A stretch of DNA of 64,000 bases from contig NZ_CP091881.1 of the NCBI RefSeq assembly GCF_022163125.1, forward strand, positions 3,844,001 through 3,908,000. The letters run 5' to 3'. This stretch comes from Paenibacillus sp. HWE-109. Lineage in GTDB: Bacteria; Bacillota; Bacilli; Paenibacillales; NBRC-103111. A model generated the notes under the pieces. It saw only the letters and a list, made by a program, of their open reading frames with translations. It had not been told where the DNA came from and did not search any database. Each line of letters begins with the position of its first letter. Within the stretch, counting starts at the first letter, position 1. The position numbers and the translations under genes were made by a program. Below are positions 16,426 to 24,979 of this stretch, one piece after another.

Positions 16426-18195
16426 TTATCCTCTTTTCATAATGGGCAGACGGATTGTGATACGCGCCCCGCCGTCCAAACGATTTTCAACCTGTAATCC
16501 AAATTCATCTCCGAAGGTCAATTTAATGCGTTCATCAATATTTTTCAGACCAATTCCCGTGCCTTTGGATTTCCGCTCGCCGGTCAATATTTGCTCCAAA
16601 TAGGCTTCATCAATGCCAGGACCGTTATCCTCGACGACTAACAGGACCGTGTCCCCCTCCGTTTGGCCGCTAATTCGAATTACGCAAGGTTCCAACATCA
16701 CCTCTACCGCATATTTAATCGCGTTCTCCAAGAGCGGCTGGAGCGTAAGCTTAGGAATGCTTTGCGTTAATAAATCCGCCTTAACATCCAGCCTGAAATC
16801 AAGCCGTTCTTCAAATCTGACGCGTTGAATCGTAATATAGTGCTGGACTAGCTGCAGCTCATCTTCCACCGAAATCATATCCTGCTTCATGCTGATCGAT
16901 GAGCGGAGCAAATAGCCGAGGGATTCTACCATTTGGGACACTTGCTTTTGGCCATTCATCTTCGAAATCCAGTTGATGGATTCCAAAGTGTTATACAAAA
17001 AGTGCGGATTAATCTGTGCTTGCAGCGATCTGAATTCGGTTTCTTTGATGATCAGTTGTTTCGTGTAATTCTCTTTAATTAATTCTTGAATACGGACAAT
17101 CATCATCCGATACGTGCGTTGGAGCAGCCCCACTTCATCCATTTGCTGGGACAGTGGCGCTAACGTTGGCAGCTCGGAGTTCTCCAGATCACTGATTTGC
17201 AGTCCACGCATGTTGCTGATCAAGCCTTCGATCGGCCGTGTCACACTGCGCGCTACGGTCATACCGAAGCCTACAAGGAGGAAAAAGCTAATCAGAAAGG
17301 CAGCGATCATCCAATTTTTCATCAGCAAAATATGGCTGAATATCGTTTGGAAGGGCAGCGTGTTGTAATAGGTCCACCCCAAATAGTCGGAATGAATATG
17401 CGACACGAAATATTTCTCGCCATCTTGCTCCATGATGCGAAATCCCTTGGAAGCGGACTCCACTGACAATTTCTCATTGACCATCCATTTCATAGCGGCA
17501 GTATGCGGATAAATCATGTTTCCCTCAGAGACAATGAGGAGCTCGCCATCCCGCGTAACAGCTTCTCTGGCATATTGATTGACGATCTTATCTAAATTCA
17601 CATGCAGCACCAAGGTGCCTAGTTTGTTTAAATCCAGATTATCAAAGGAACGAATTTGCCTGGTAGCAATCAAACTGTAATCCAGCGTGTCAGGCGGGAC
17701 CCAGCCCAAACTGCCGCCGCCCAGTTCGGAAACACGCGTAATGAGCGCGCGCCGCTCCGGAGAAAGCGTTGTCAAATTGCCGCTGGAATAGCTGTTTCCC
17801 CGGAGATCCGCAATGTCTGCAGCGGTAATATAGGTCTCGGAATTGATATATTGAACCAATCGATCAACAAGTTTAGCCCGTGATTGTATCCGCGTATAGT
17901 CGGATTCGCTTGTGTTCATGACGACTAGATTCTGCTGAATCTGTTCGTCCGACATGATGCTGAAGGTTAGTCTCTCCACTTTGTTCAATTCATTTTCGAT
18001 CAATGTTGAGGAAAGGTTGAGCACTTGTGCTGACTTCTCATAAATTTGCTGATCGTATATTGAATAGGCGATCTGCAGCCCTACCAGAGATATGCTTGAA
18101 CTGACAGCCATGGAGACTGTTATCAACAGAAACAGTTTCGCTTTGATGCGTAAATTGCGTATTTGATTAAACCACAGACGGATACCGGATCTCAT
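16426..18195 (-). CDS. yesM: Sensor histidine kinase (YesM-like)
   Basis: Residues 10-35 and about 290-315 are membrane helices flanking an extracellular Cache-like sensor domain. HAMP follows near RSVTRPIEGLISNMRGL. The His-kinase domain reads RSLQAQINPHFLYNTLESIN, with the phospho-His in NPHFLYN. The ATP-binding region has VVEDNGPGIDEAY and KGTGIGLKNIDERI. I set the start at 18195 (MRSGIRLWFNQIRN), because the 36 codons upstream add no family sequence. It partners YesN immediately downstream. The signal is presumably a rhamnogalacturonan oligomer. Confidence 0.9.
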   Translation of the reverse strand: MRSGIRLWFNQIRNLRIKAKLFLLITVSMAVSSSISLVGLQIAYSIYDQQIYEKSAQVLNLSSTLIENELNKVERLTFSIMSDEQIQQNLVVMNTSESDYTRIQSRAKLVDRLVQYINSETYITAADIADLRGNSYSSGNLTTLSPERRALITRVSELGGGSLGWVPPDTLDYSLIATRQIRSFDNLDLNKLGTLVLHVNLDKIVNQYAREAVTRDGELLIVSEGNMIYPHTAAMKWMVNEKLSVESASKGFRIMEQDGEKYFVSHIHSDYLGWTYYNTLPFQTIFSHILLMKNWMIAAFLISFFLLVGFGMTVARSVTRPIEGLISNMRGLQISDLENSELPTLAPLSQQMDEVGLLQRTYRMMIVRIQELIKENYTKQLIIKETEFRSLQAQINPHFLYNTLESINWISKMNGQKQVSQMVESLGYLLRSSISMKQDMISVEDELQLVQHYITIQRVRFEERLDFRLDVKADLLTQSIPKLTLQPLLENAIKYAVEVMLEPCVIRISGQTEGDTVLLVVEDNGPGIDEAYLEQILTGERKSKGTGIGLKNIDERIKLTFGDEFGLQVENRLDGGARITIRLPIMKRG

Positions 18196-18342
18196 GAGAG
18201 CTTCACCACATTTCTTGGCTGAATAAGGACTGGATTGGAGGGTTTCTTCGTGATGAGTGACGCTTAATCCTCTAAGGGTAACGAAAAAGGATGCCGGAAT
18301 CAACTCCCGAACATCCTTATATCGTTCAGCAATGCGTGATTG

Positions 18343-18771
18343 CTAGTTCAATTCCCGCTTCCAACGCAACCTGCTTTTAGAACTGATGCAGGAAAGCTTG
18401 CTCCGTGTGCGTTGCGATGTAGTGCGTTTTGCATTTGCCGATAGATCAACCACCCCATAGAAGAGCGGCTTCCCGTAACTATCCATCACATTGCTGACCG
18501 CAGTCACTTCATTCTTCACCTTGGAATCATCAAATGTGAAAGTTTCCAACGGATGATTCACTGTGACGGATTTCTTCCAATCCTCTGTGAATTTCTGCGT
18601 TTCAGCAGCAACCGTAGAATCCAGACGTTCATTCAGCGAGTTCCAGCCCCCAAGGATCTGTTCCGGATGGCGGGAAATCGGCTGATGCAGGAAGCGGTTT
18701 GAATTGGCGCGCTCATAGTTTTTGGAACCCGCGTGGATCGACATTCCAATGTTGATGAAGGCATTGGACAA
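18343..18771 (-). pseudogene. Remnant of an LplA/YtcQ-type solute-binding protein gene
   Basis: The open stretch contains HPLETFTFDDSKVKNEVTAV followed by SNVMDSYGKPLFYGVVD, which resembles the C-terminal DUF3502-like end of LplA-type binding proteins, where a gap before the final helix is normal. The last 32 residues turn into a low-quality, basic sequence, consistent with a frameshift. No signal peptide or N-terminal lobe is present, and there is no convincing ribosome site before 18771. It is a decayed C-terminal fragment beside the yes genes. Family assignment is moderate. Confidence 0.5.
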
Positions 18772-19133
18772 TCACGCAGCCTAGTTAGGAGGATGAGCGC
18801 AGCGACGCTGCTGTTTGCACTTATTGCCCTGCTGGCTTTGCTTTGCAGGGTTTTTCCTTTGCTATAAGACTGTTTTTCAGTCTTACAGTGGTGCTTTCAG
18901 GCTCAGCGCTGACTTTAACGCTGTTTTTCACTCTTACGGTCCTGCTTAAAAGAGAACCAGCCTGCGGTCTGCCGCTACAAATAAGCAAGTTCAGCTACCT
19001 TATTTCCAACGCGTCAGGCCCAAAATGGTGAGGTCGGGGGGGCCAGGGGCTAGGCTAGGGCAGAGGCTGGTGGCCACAGCTAAGGGGCCCACAGCTAGGG
19101 GGCCTACAGCCAGGAGTCACTCCCAAAACATAA
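18772..19133. other. Gene-free stretch with G-rich repeats and one terminator-like hairpin
   Basis: No credible coding frame was found. GCCCTGC (18826-18832) and GCAGGG (18845-18850) followed by TTTTTCC make a plus-strand terminator-like hairpin with no gene in front of it. From about 19025 to 19110 the sequence is a degenerate run of GGGGCC- and CTAGG-containing short repeats. It may be the wreck of a lost gene that went with the adjacent pseudogene. Confidence 0.5.
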
Positions 19134-19165
19134 AAGCCCAAGGAAGCAATCACTTCCCTGGGCTT
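19134..19165 (-). terminator. Terminator of rhaM
   Basis: AGCCCA-GGAAG (19135-19146) pairs with CTTCC-TGGGCT (19153-19164). On the minus strand a TTTATG tail follows. It starts 4 bp after the rhaM stop. Confidence 0.75.
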
Positions 19166-19168
19166 ACC

Positions 19169-19495
19169 TTATTTCAAATAAAAAACCTCGGCCATCGGTT
19201 GAATCGGCACAGCTTCACGGAAGTCGAAGGAACCGACAACCATTTTGGACGTAATCGCATTCCAGCGACTGCAAGCGTCACTCTCCGCTAAATAGGCGAA
19301 TGCGGCCTCGATATCATCACACAGGAAGCAGTAGAAAAACTGCGCGCCATTCTGGAAGATGGAATAATCTCTGATTCCAGCTTTGCTGTGTTCCTCCATA
19401 ATTTCCGGCCAAGGAGCCAAATGCATGCGAACGTATTCTTCCAAATCTTCTTCTCGGATTGTCCATGTCCATGCGAATTTACCACTGTTCGTCAT
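19169..19495 (-). CDS. rhaM: L-rhamnose mutarotase
   Basis: A 108-residue member of the RhaM/YiiL family, which interconverts the alpha and beta anomers of L-rhamnose in the cytoplasm. The sequence aligns through EEYVRMHLAPWPEIMEEHSK, AGIRDYSIFQN, the WNAI block after SDACSR, and the final AEVFYLK, where family members end QEVFYL. It is a single-gene unit with its own terminator. Rhamnose makes up half of the rhamnogalacturonan-I backbone, so the location next to the yes-type genes fits. The ATG is preceded by GGTGAG at short spacing. Confidence 0.88.
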   Translation of the reverse strand: MTNSGKFAWTWTIREEDLEEYVRMHLAPWPEIMEEHSKAGIRDYSIFQNGAQFFYCFLCDDIEAAFAYLAESDACSRWNAITSKMVVGSFDFREAVPIQPMAEVFYLK

Positions 19496-19597
19496 CTGCT
19501 CACCATATCCCCATTTCGAATTTTAATCAAAAATTCAATAATGTTACTTTACTGCGGCAGCAGCGTCACGTCAATATTCTTCTATAACGAAACCCGC

Positions 19598-21043
19598 TCA
19601 CTCCCTGTGCAGCAATTTGATTAATATAGCAAGCTGCTTTAACCCTATTTCAAGCTCCTCTCGTTTCGCATAGGCATATGAAATCCGCAAATAGTTGCCC
19701 GTATGCCGACTATAAATGGAACCGGGATTCAGCAATATCCCCTCTTTGCAAGCTCGCTCGAACAACATATGCATCGGAATGTCTAAGGTAAGGCGCAGCC
19801 AAATATAGAAACCACCTGCCGGGACTGACCACTCGGCAATGTCTTTGAAATGCTTTTGCAGCAGTTGCACCGTATGATCACGCCTTATTTGGAGCTGCTT
19901 CCGAACAAATACGAGATGCTCCTGATAGAGGCCTCTGCCCAGCCATTCTGCGGCAGCCCACTGGGATACGGAGCTTGAGCCGTAATCATTTTGCATTTTG
20001 ATATCGGCCAATCGTTCAATTACCGGCTCTGGAGCGACCACCCAGCCAATTCGCAAACCTGGACTCAATGTCTTGGACAAGCTCCCTAGATAGAGAACCA
20101 AAGCATTAGGATCCCTGGCCTTGAGCGGCAATGGTGGCGGGTTATCGAACCACAACTCCCGGTAAGCATCATCTTCAATAATGGGCAGCCCTTCATCTGC
20201 GCAGATGGTCATCAGATCTTGACGCCTAGCTTCTGTCATTAAGGTGCCTGTAGGATTATGAAAAGAAGGGATTGTATAGAGCAGCGAAGCGTTGTGGCCT
20301 TTTTTGTAGCGGCTGATGTGATCGGTTCGCACGCCCTCTTCATCCATAGGCAACCCGATCAGCTTCATAGCGCTGGATTGAAACACGTGTACTGAGTACA
20401 AGTAAGATGGACTTTCCAGAAGAATGGAAGATCCTCGCTGCAAAAGTCCGATCGAAATCAACTGCAACGCTTGAAGCGCTCCCGATACGATCAAAATAGC
20501 GGACGACGAAGTATGGATGCCGATTCCTTGCAAATATGCGGCGATCTGCTTCCTCAAATACAAATTTCCCTTCGGCTCCTCATAGCCCAGAACGAAGGGA
20601 TTTACCGAGCTTTCTTCAAAGATTTTTTTCATCTGTGCGGATGGCAGCAAATCAGGTGAAAGCTCGCCGGTGCCCAGACGAATAATCCCCTCTTGGAATT
20701 CTGCCCGATTGATCTGCTGGATGGCCGGCTGATTCGGATAGTAAGTTCCCGCCTGCACATAGGAGCTCCAGTCCGGCGGCGGCGAGGCGGCAAGCAAATT
20801 CCAAGCATTACTGACGACTCTCGTCCCGCCCTTGGTGTTGCCTTCCAATAACCCCTCAGCTATCAAATCGCTCAGTGCCGTTACTACGGTGCTGCGATTG
20901 ACTCCAAGCTGATCAGCCAATGTCCGCTGCGATGGAATTTTGGTTCCTACCGCCCATTCGCCAAGTGATATTTTAAGTTTAATACTATCCTTAATCTGCA
21001 CATATAATGGGATTTCTGACGAGAAGTCAGGCTTCCAATCCAT
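19598..21043 (-). CDS. MocR-type regulator (GntR DNA-binding plus aminotransferase-like domain)
   Basis: Residues about 8-75 form a GntR winged helix (PLYVQIKDSIKLKISLGEWA, then SQRTLADQLGVNRSTVVTAL). After a linker comes a fold-type I aminotransferase domain that binds PLP, with the Schiff-base Lys in LGSLSKTLSPGLRIG. MocR proteins sense a PLP-linked ligand and usually control a divergent gene. Here that gene encodes a LysE exporter 127 bp away. The start at 21043 (MDWKPDFSSE) is chosen because GGAGGGG lies 6 nt upstream; an ATG-type start 15 codons earlier lacks such a site. About 481 residues, normal for the family. Confidence 0.9.
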   Translation of the reverse strand: MDWKPDFSSEIPLYVQIKDSIKLKISLGEWAVGTKIPSQRTLADQLGVNRSTVVTALSDLIAEGLLEGNTKGGTRVVSNAWNLLAASPPPDWSSYVQAGTYYPNQPAIQQINRAEFQEGIIRLGTGELSPDLLPSAQMKKIFEESSVNPFVLGYEEPKGNLYLRKQIAAYLQGIGIHTSSSAILIVSGALQALQLISIGLLQRGSSILLESPSYLYSVHVFQSSAMKLIGLPMDEEGVRTDHISRYKKGHNASLLYTIPSFHNPTGTLMTEARRQDLMTICADEGLPIIEDDAYRELWFDNPPPLPLKARDPNALVLYLGSLSKTLSPGLRIGWVVAPEPVIERLADIKMQNDYGSSSVSQWAAAEWLGRGLYQEHLVFVRKQLQIRRDHTVQLLQKHFKDIAEWSVPAGGFYIWLRLTLDIPMHMLFERACKEGILLNPGSIYSRHTGNYLRISYAYAKREELEIGLKQLAILIKLLHRE

Positions 21044-21106
21044 TTGAACCCCTCCTTCCTGCATTACTATATCATTTGGTTGGGTCATTCACCATCCATT
21101 TGGAGG

Positions 21107-21134
21107 GAGACAAACAGGCGAACTCCTTTATACT
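21107..21134 (+). promoter_or_regulatory. Candidate promoter of the LysE-family gene
   Basis: GAGACA (21107-21112) and TATACT (21129-21134) are 16 bp apart, ending 36 bp before the GTG start. The MocR operator should lie in this divergent region, but no clear dyad was identified. Confidence 0.45.
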
Positions 21135-21170
21135 TGAGCTATTGAAGATTTACGTAAAGGAGCGTTTCAC

Positions 21171-21776
21171 GTGTTAACCACCGTATTACATGGATTAATG
21201 CTGGGCATAGGGCTTATTTTACCCGTCGGCGTACAAAATGTGTTTATTTTCAATCAAGGGGCCAGTCAGCGCACTTACTTCCGGGCATTGCCAGCTATTT
21301 TCACAGCGTCGATTTGCGATACATGCCTCATTTTAGCTGCGGTTCTGGGCATGTCTTTCGTAGTGCTAAGTTTTTCTTGGCTGCAAGTCATACTCTACGG
21401 CTGTGGATTCATTTTCTTGTTGTATATGGGGTGGGTGTTGTGGAAAAGCAAATCTGGTGCCTCATCAGCTCAGCAAGTCAGCACACCAGGCAAACAAATC
21501 GTCTTCGCCGCCTCCGTTTCGTTGCTGAATCCGCATGCCATTATGGACACGATCGGTGTCATAGGCACGAACTCTTTGCATTATACCGGCAGCGACAAAT
21601 GGCTGTTCACACTCAGCGTCATTCTGGTTTCTTGGCTTTGGTTTTGCGGCTTGGCTTTTGCGGGGCGCGTAGTAGGGAAACGGGATTTCAGCGGACTTTT
21701 CCTCGCCAAACTAAATAAAGTATCGGCTTGCTTGATCTGGGGCGTAGCGCTGTATATGGGCTATCAATTGTTGTAA
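21171..21776 (+). CDS. LysE-family amino acid exporter
   Basis: A 201-residue membrane protein with five to six helices. The start LTTVLHGLMLGIGLILPVGV followed by QNVFIFNQG carries the family motif G-x3-G-x3-P-V-G-x-Q/N. The middle block LLNPHAIMDTIGVIGTNSL, with the conserved Asn-Pro, matches the LysE/ArgO subgroup that exports Lys or Arg. A GTG start follows AAAGGAG by 7 nt. It is divergent from a MocR-type regulator, a frequent pairing, so expression probably depends on that protein. The exact substrate is not determined. Confidence 0.88.
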   Translation: MLTTVLHGLMLGIGLILPVGVQNVFIFNQGASQRTYFRALPAIFTASICDTCLILAAVLGMSFVVLSFSWLQVILYGCGFIFLLYMGWVLWKSKSGASSAQQVSTPGKQIVFAASVSLLNPHAIMDTIGVIGTNSLHYTGSDKWLFTLSVILVSWLWFCGLAFAGRVVGKRDFSGLFLAKLNKVSACLIWGVALYMGYQLL

Positions 21777-21783
21777 CTCTTGC

Positions 21784-21816
21784 CAAAAAAAAGAACCCAG
21801 CCAACAGGCTAGGTTC
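21784..21816 (-). terminator. Terminator between the LysE gene and kdgF, convergent
   Basis: GAACCCAGCC (21793-21802) pairs with GGCTAGGTTC (21807-21816). On the minus strand it is followed by a run of T (A run 21785-21792). It can end kdgF transcription and lies right after the LysE stop. Confidence 0.75.
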
Positions 21817-21889
21817 ATATTAAAAGTGGCTGTTCGATGGCGAATACGCCATCTGCAAAAGCTGCAAGAGCTTATCTCCGCATAGCTGA

Positions 21890-22207
21890 TTAGCGTTTCA
21901 CCAAATCTTCACGAATCGGAGTAAATACGTCTAGCAAAGCGGATTCTTCCAAGGCAGTAACACCGTGCTTCGCTCCACTCGGGATGTACGCGGTCTGGCC
22001 TTGTGTAATGACAGTAACTTCACCATCTATGGTAAACTCTATTTTACCTTTTAAACAATAGGACATTTGCTCATGGACATGGCTGTGTTGGTATCCGATG
22101 GCACCGGGCTCGAAGTGAACTTCCATCATCATTAAACCAACTTCCGCTTTCAGAATGCAGCGTGTTACGCCAGGCTCAGCTGCTTCCCATACGCCAATAT
22201 TAGACAT
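21890..22207 (-). CDS. kdgF: KdgF-like cupin (pectin degradation)
   Basis: A 105-residue single-cupin protein. Metal ligands are expected in FEPGAIGYQHSHVHEQMSY (two His plus one further His/Gln) and in IPSGAKHGVTALE. The ending LLDVFTPIREDLV closely matches KdgF, which converts 4,5-unsaturated uronates to the linear keto form used in the KduI/KduD route. kduI and kduD are about 4.5 kb to the right in this window, so the pathway is present. It has its own upstream region; a terminator (22247-22273) separates it from the GH4 gene. Confidence 0.8.
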   Translation of the reverse strand: MSNIGVWEAAEPGVTRCILKAEVGLMMMEVHFEPGAIGYQHSHVHEQMSYCLKGKIEFTIDGEVTVITQGQTAYIPSGAKHGVTALEESALLDVFTPIREDLVKR

Positions 22208-22246
22208 CTAACTTTCCCCTTTCGTTGTAGCAACTTCTTAGTTCCA

Positions 22247-22273
22247 AACAAAAAAGGACCGCAAGCGGTCCTT
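22247..22273 (-). terminator. Terminator of the GH4 gene
   Basis: AAGGACCGC (22254-22262) and GCGGTCCTT (22265-22273) form a 9-bp stem with an AA loop, followed on the minus strand by TTTTTTG. Confidence 0.9.
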
Positions 22274-22341
22274 CACTCACCCAGCTAGTATACCTCAAAA
22301 GAACCTAAATGAACATACTTGAATGTAAACGAACATCCAGA

Positions 22342-23847
22342 TTACGAATTAACTGTCGCCCGATCCTTGCCCTTATCCGCTTCACCAGCATTTTTGTTCG
22401 CGGCGTTACGGTCCTGCTGCATTTCTTCCACGGTTTTCACTTTGACGCGAGCGGCGCCTTCATAACTGCGCGTCGGCACTAAATTTCCAGCGGCAAGGCG
22501 TGCTTTGGCTTCGGAAATTGCAGAGCCGTATAGAGGCAGCCATGCTTCCTGCGCAACCAGCATTTCATCCACCATCTGCCAAATTTCTTTGGGATTGCAC
22601 ACGGCGCCTACGAGCGGGTCCATCATAAAAGCTTGACGCAGCAGCTTGTCATCACCATGCACAGCCGCTTCAACGGCCAGGCGCTGAACAGAAATGCTGA
22701 CATTGCAGACAGCAGCTGGTCCAAGAGGCAGGTCGCCTACATGCGGCATCGAGATGCCGTTCCGGTCGACATATCCTGGCGCTTCAATAATCGCGTCATC
22801 CGGCAAATTGGCAATGACTCCGCGATTGACCAAGTTGAAATGTCCACGATACACACGGCCGGTTTCCAGTCCCTCAATGATATAGGAGCCGTGCTCTTCA
22901 CTGCGTTTCTCCGCTGCATAAACATAGGCCGGATCTTTCATCCAATTCGGGAAATCGGTTTCAAACCAGTTGCGTCCCTCTGTACAAACGCGCAAATAGC
23001 CGCCTGTTTCTCCGTTAATCCAGCTGCCCATATCAATCCAATCCGGGATTTCACTCGCCCGCTTGCGGTACCAAGGCACATATTCACTCAAATGACCATT
23101 CGATTCCGTACTGTAGTAGCCAAAGCGACGCAGCATATCGATACGCACTTTTTCGGTTCGGGCAAATTCCGGATGCTGCTCGAAAGCTTCCAACAGATCG
23201 CCCGTCAAATCCTTGCCCTTATGGCTAGCTTGGATATACCACGTTTGGTGATTGATCCCGGCGCAAATGATGTCTACTTCTTTTTGGGACAAGCCGAATA
23301 CCTCGGCAATTTGTTTATGTCCATGCTGGACGCCATGGCATAGGCCAATGGTCCGCACTTGACCGTATTTGTTGCAAGCCCAAGTGAGCATCGCCATCGG
23401 ATTCGCATAATTCAACAACAGAACATCAGGCGAAGCCACCTCGCGGATATCCTGGCAAATGCGAAGCATTTCCGATATGCCGCGCTGCCCGTACATAATT
23501 CCGCCGGCACACAGCGTATCGCCTACACATTGGTCCACGCCATACTTCAGCGGGATATCCACATCCGTTGCGAAGGCTTCCAAGCCCCCCACACGAATTG
23601 TACATAATACGTACTTCGCATCCTGCAAAGCTGCTTTGCGGTCCGTCGTTGCTTGGATGTTAATAGACAAACCATTCTCGCGGATATCCCTTTGGCAAAG
23701 CTCGGTCACCATATCTAAATTATGTTGATTAATGTCTGTAAACGCTACTTGTACATCGTGAAATTCTGGCACTGCGAGCAAATCCCGCAATAGTCCCCGT
23801 GTAAAACCAATACTGCCTGCACCGATAAAAGCTACTTTAAATGACAT
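22342..23847 (-). CDS. GH4 family NAD- and metal-dependent alpha-glycosidase
   Basis: A 501-residue GH4 enzyme. The Rossmann motif FIGAGSIGFTRGLLRDLL binds NAD, LLNYANPMAMLTWACNKYG holds the conserved Asn-Pro block, and GLCHGVQHGHKQIAEVFG contains the Cys-His-x-Val motif whose Cys and His help bind the metal. A second metal His is in CAGINHQTWYI. GH4 enzymes oxidise C3 of the sugar and then eliminate the aglycone. The CHGV motif places it among the non-phosphorylated alpha-galactosidase, glucuronidase and galacturonidase subgroups. The pectin setting favours a uronide or galactoside, but specificity is not fixed. An AraC regulator lies upstream on the same strand. Confidence 0.85.
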   Translation of the reverse strand: MSFKVAFIGAGSIGFTRGLLRDLLAVPEFHDVQVAFTDINQHNLDMVTELCQRDIRENGLSINIQATTDRKAALQDAKYVLCTIRVGGLEAFATDVDIPLKYGVDQCVGDTLCAGGIMYGQRGISEMLRICQDIREVASPDVLLLNYANPMAMLTWACNKYGQVRTIGLCHGVQHGHKQIAEVFGLSQKEVDIICAGINHQTWYIQASHKGKDLTGDLLEAFEQHPEFARTEKVRIDMLRRFGYYSTESNGHLSEYVPWYRKRASEIPDWIDMGSWINGETGGYLRVCTEGRNWFETDFPNWMKDPAYVYAAEKRSEEHGSYIIEGLETGRVYRGHFNLVNRGVIANLPDDAIIEAPGYVDRNGISMPHVGDLPLGPAAVCNVSISVQRLAVEAAVHGDDKLLRQAFMMDPLVGAVCNPKEIWQMVDEMLVAQEAWLPLYGSAISEAKARLAAGNLVPTRSYEGAARVKVKTVEEMQQDRNAANKNAGEADKGKDRATVNS

Positions 23848-23904
23848 CTGAATCGTCCTCTCTGTCGTTTGTTCTACAAGTCATATTGTAGCAAGCGGCC
23901 AAGA

Positions 23905-23916
23905 GATAACGTTATC
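23905..23916. promoter_or_regulatory. Perfect palindrome in the GH4 promoter region
   Basis: GATAACGTTATC is a 12-bp perfect palindrome 58 bp before the GH4 start. Its centre AACGTT and flanks fit a CcpA cre box with about two mismatches. It could be a catabolite operator or an AraC/LacI site. Confidence 0.4.
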
Positions 23917-23954
23917 AAATTCCTAACTTCCTCAGCTAAAAGTTGTCAAAAATT

Positions 23955-24866
23955 CTAACTTTCTTTCGGATAATTCATTTGATGAGTATTCATCGATTTG
24001 CGAAATTCTGTCGGTGTACTGTTCGTGTAGTCTTTGAACAGCATATGGAAATACTGCCGGCTGCCAACCCCGATATAATCACTGATTTCAGCGATTGGCA
24101 CATCGGTTTCCAGCAGGAGCATCTTGGCTTTTTCCATCCGAATCCCTGTTAAATAAGCCATCAAGGTTTGCCCTGTGACCGATTTGAAAATGCGCTGCAA
24201 ATAGCCTGGATGCAAATTAACGGCGCCCGCAATATCCTTTACCTGAATGTCCCGGTCATAATTTTGATGCAAATAATCCAGGCTTTGCTTCACATACCAT
24301 TCGCTCTGCGCCAAACCGCCGGACGTCGCTTCACGCCAAAGTCTCGCTATCCGAATCAACAACTGTGCAATGAGCAATTGCACCATCGTGTCACTCTTCG
24401 CAGGCGATTTGTCCAATTCGAGCACCAAACTTTTCATGATATGGTACACTTCATCCGGGTCACGAAGCACCAAATAGGGCGAAGCCACGCCCAAAATAGC
24501 AGCCAATAAGCTCTCTTCCGATGCCAATTGCTGAATAGAAGGAAATACGCCCTTCTGTTCCATGAAGCGGAACTCTACATTGAGCATCCGGCACGGATTC
24601 TCCTCTTCTACGATCAAACGATGCGGGACATTTGCGTTAATGATAATAAATTCGCCCTTTTTAAGACTCACACTGTCCACCTGCGAGGCATTAGTCTGAA
24701 TTTCTACGACACAGAAACCTTGAATCGTGTACATGATTTCAACCGCATCATGCCGATGAAAAGGCATATCGAAGCCGAGCCATTGTTTAAAATAGTACGC
24801 CATCACTTGCGGATGGCTCGGCGCCGCTGACTCCAGCGCCGGGAAAAGCTTTCCGTTATCGGTCAT
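23955..24866 (-). CDS. AraC-family regulator with N-terminal cupin domain
   Basis: A 303-residue protein. Residues about 25-110 form a cupin-like ligand-binding region (FDMPFHRHDAVEIMYTIQG). The last 100 residues hold two helix-turn-helix units: IAGAVNLHPGYLQRIFKSVT and ISDYIGVGSRQYFHMLFKDY. It sits 107 bp upstream of the GH4 gene in the same direction, so it is most likely that gene's activator. The ATG at 24866 follows AAAGGAG. The ligand is presumably a sugar related to the GH4 substrate. Confidence 0.88.
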   Translation of the reverse strand: MTDNGKLFPALESAAPSHPQVMAYYFKQWLGFDMPFHRHDAVEIMYTIQGFCVVEIQTNASQVDSVSLKKGEFIIINANVPHRLIVEEENPCRMLNVEFRFMEQKGVFPSIQQLASEESLLAAILGVASPYLVLRDPDEVYHIMKSLVLELDKSPAKSDTMVQLLIAQLLIRIARLWREATSGGLAQSEWYVKQSLDYLHQNYDRDIQVKDIAGAVNLHPGYLQRIFKSVTGQTLMAYLTGIRMEKAKMLLLETDVPIAEISDYIGVGSRQYFHMLFKDYTNSTPTEFRKSMNTHQMNYPKES

Positions 24867-24940
24867 AAGGAGCTCCTTTCACCTGCAATCGCGTTCACAT
24901 TGCACTACATTAGTAAAGCCATTGTAACTGCCCCTAGGTA

Positions 24941-24973
24941 AAAAGAAAATCCCTTCCGACGGAAGGGATTTTC
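24941..24973 (-). terminator. Terminator of argD
   Basis: GAAAATCCCTTCC (24945-24957) and GGAAGGGATTTTC (24961-24973) form a perfect 13-bp stem with a 3-nt loop; it begins 6 bp after the argD stop. Confidence 0.93.
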
Positions 24974-24979
24974 TTACTC

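Noticed and set aside
18793..18870. A short plus-strand leader-like peptide after GGAGG
   Set aside because: The GGAGG touches the ATG with no spacing and the peptide is low complexity. Nothing follows that it could regulate.
22633..23343. A 236-residue plus-strand frame
   Set aside because: It is antisense to the GH4 gene, which has full family homology; no promoter or ribosome site supports the antisense frame.
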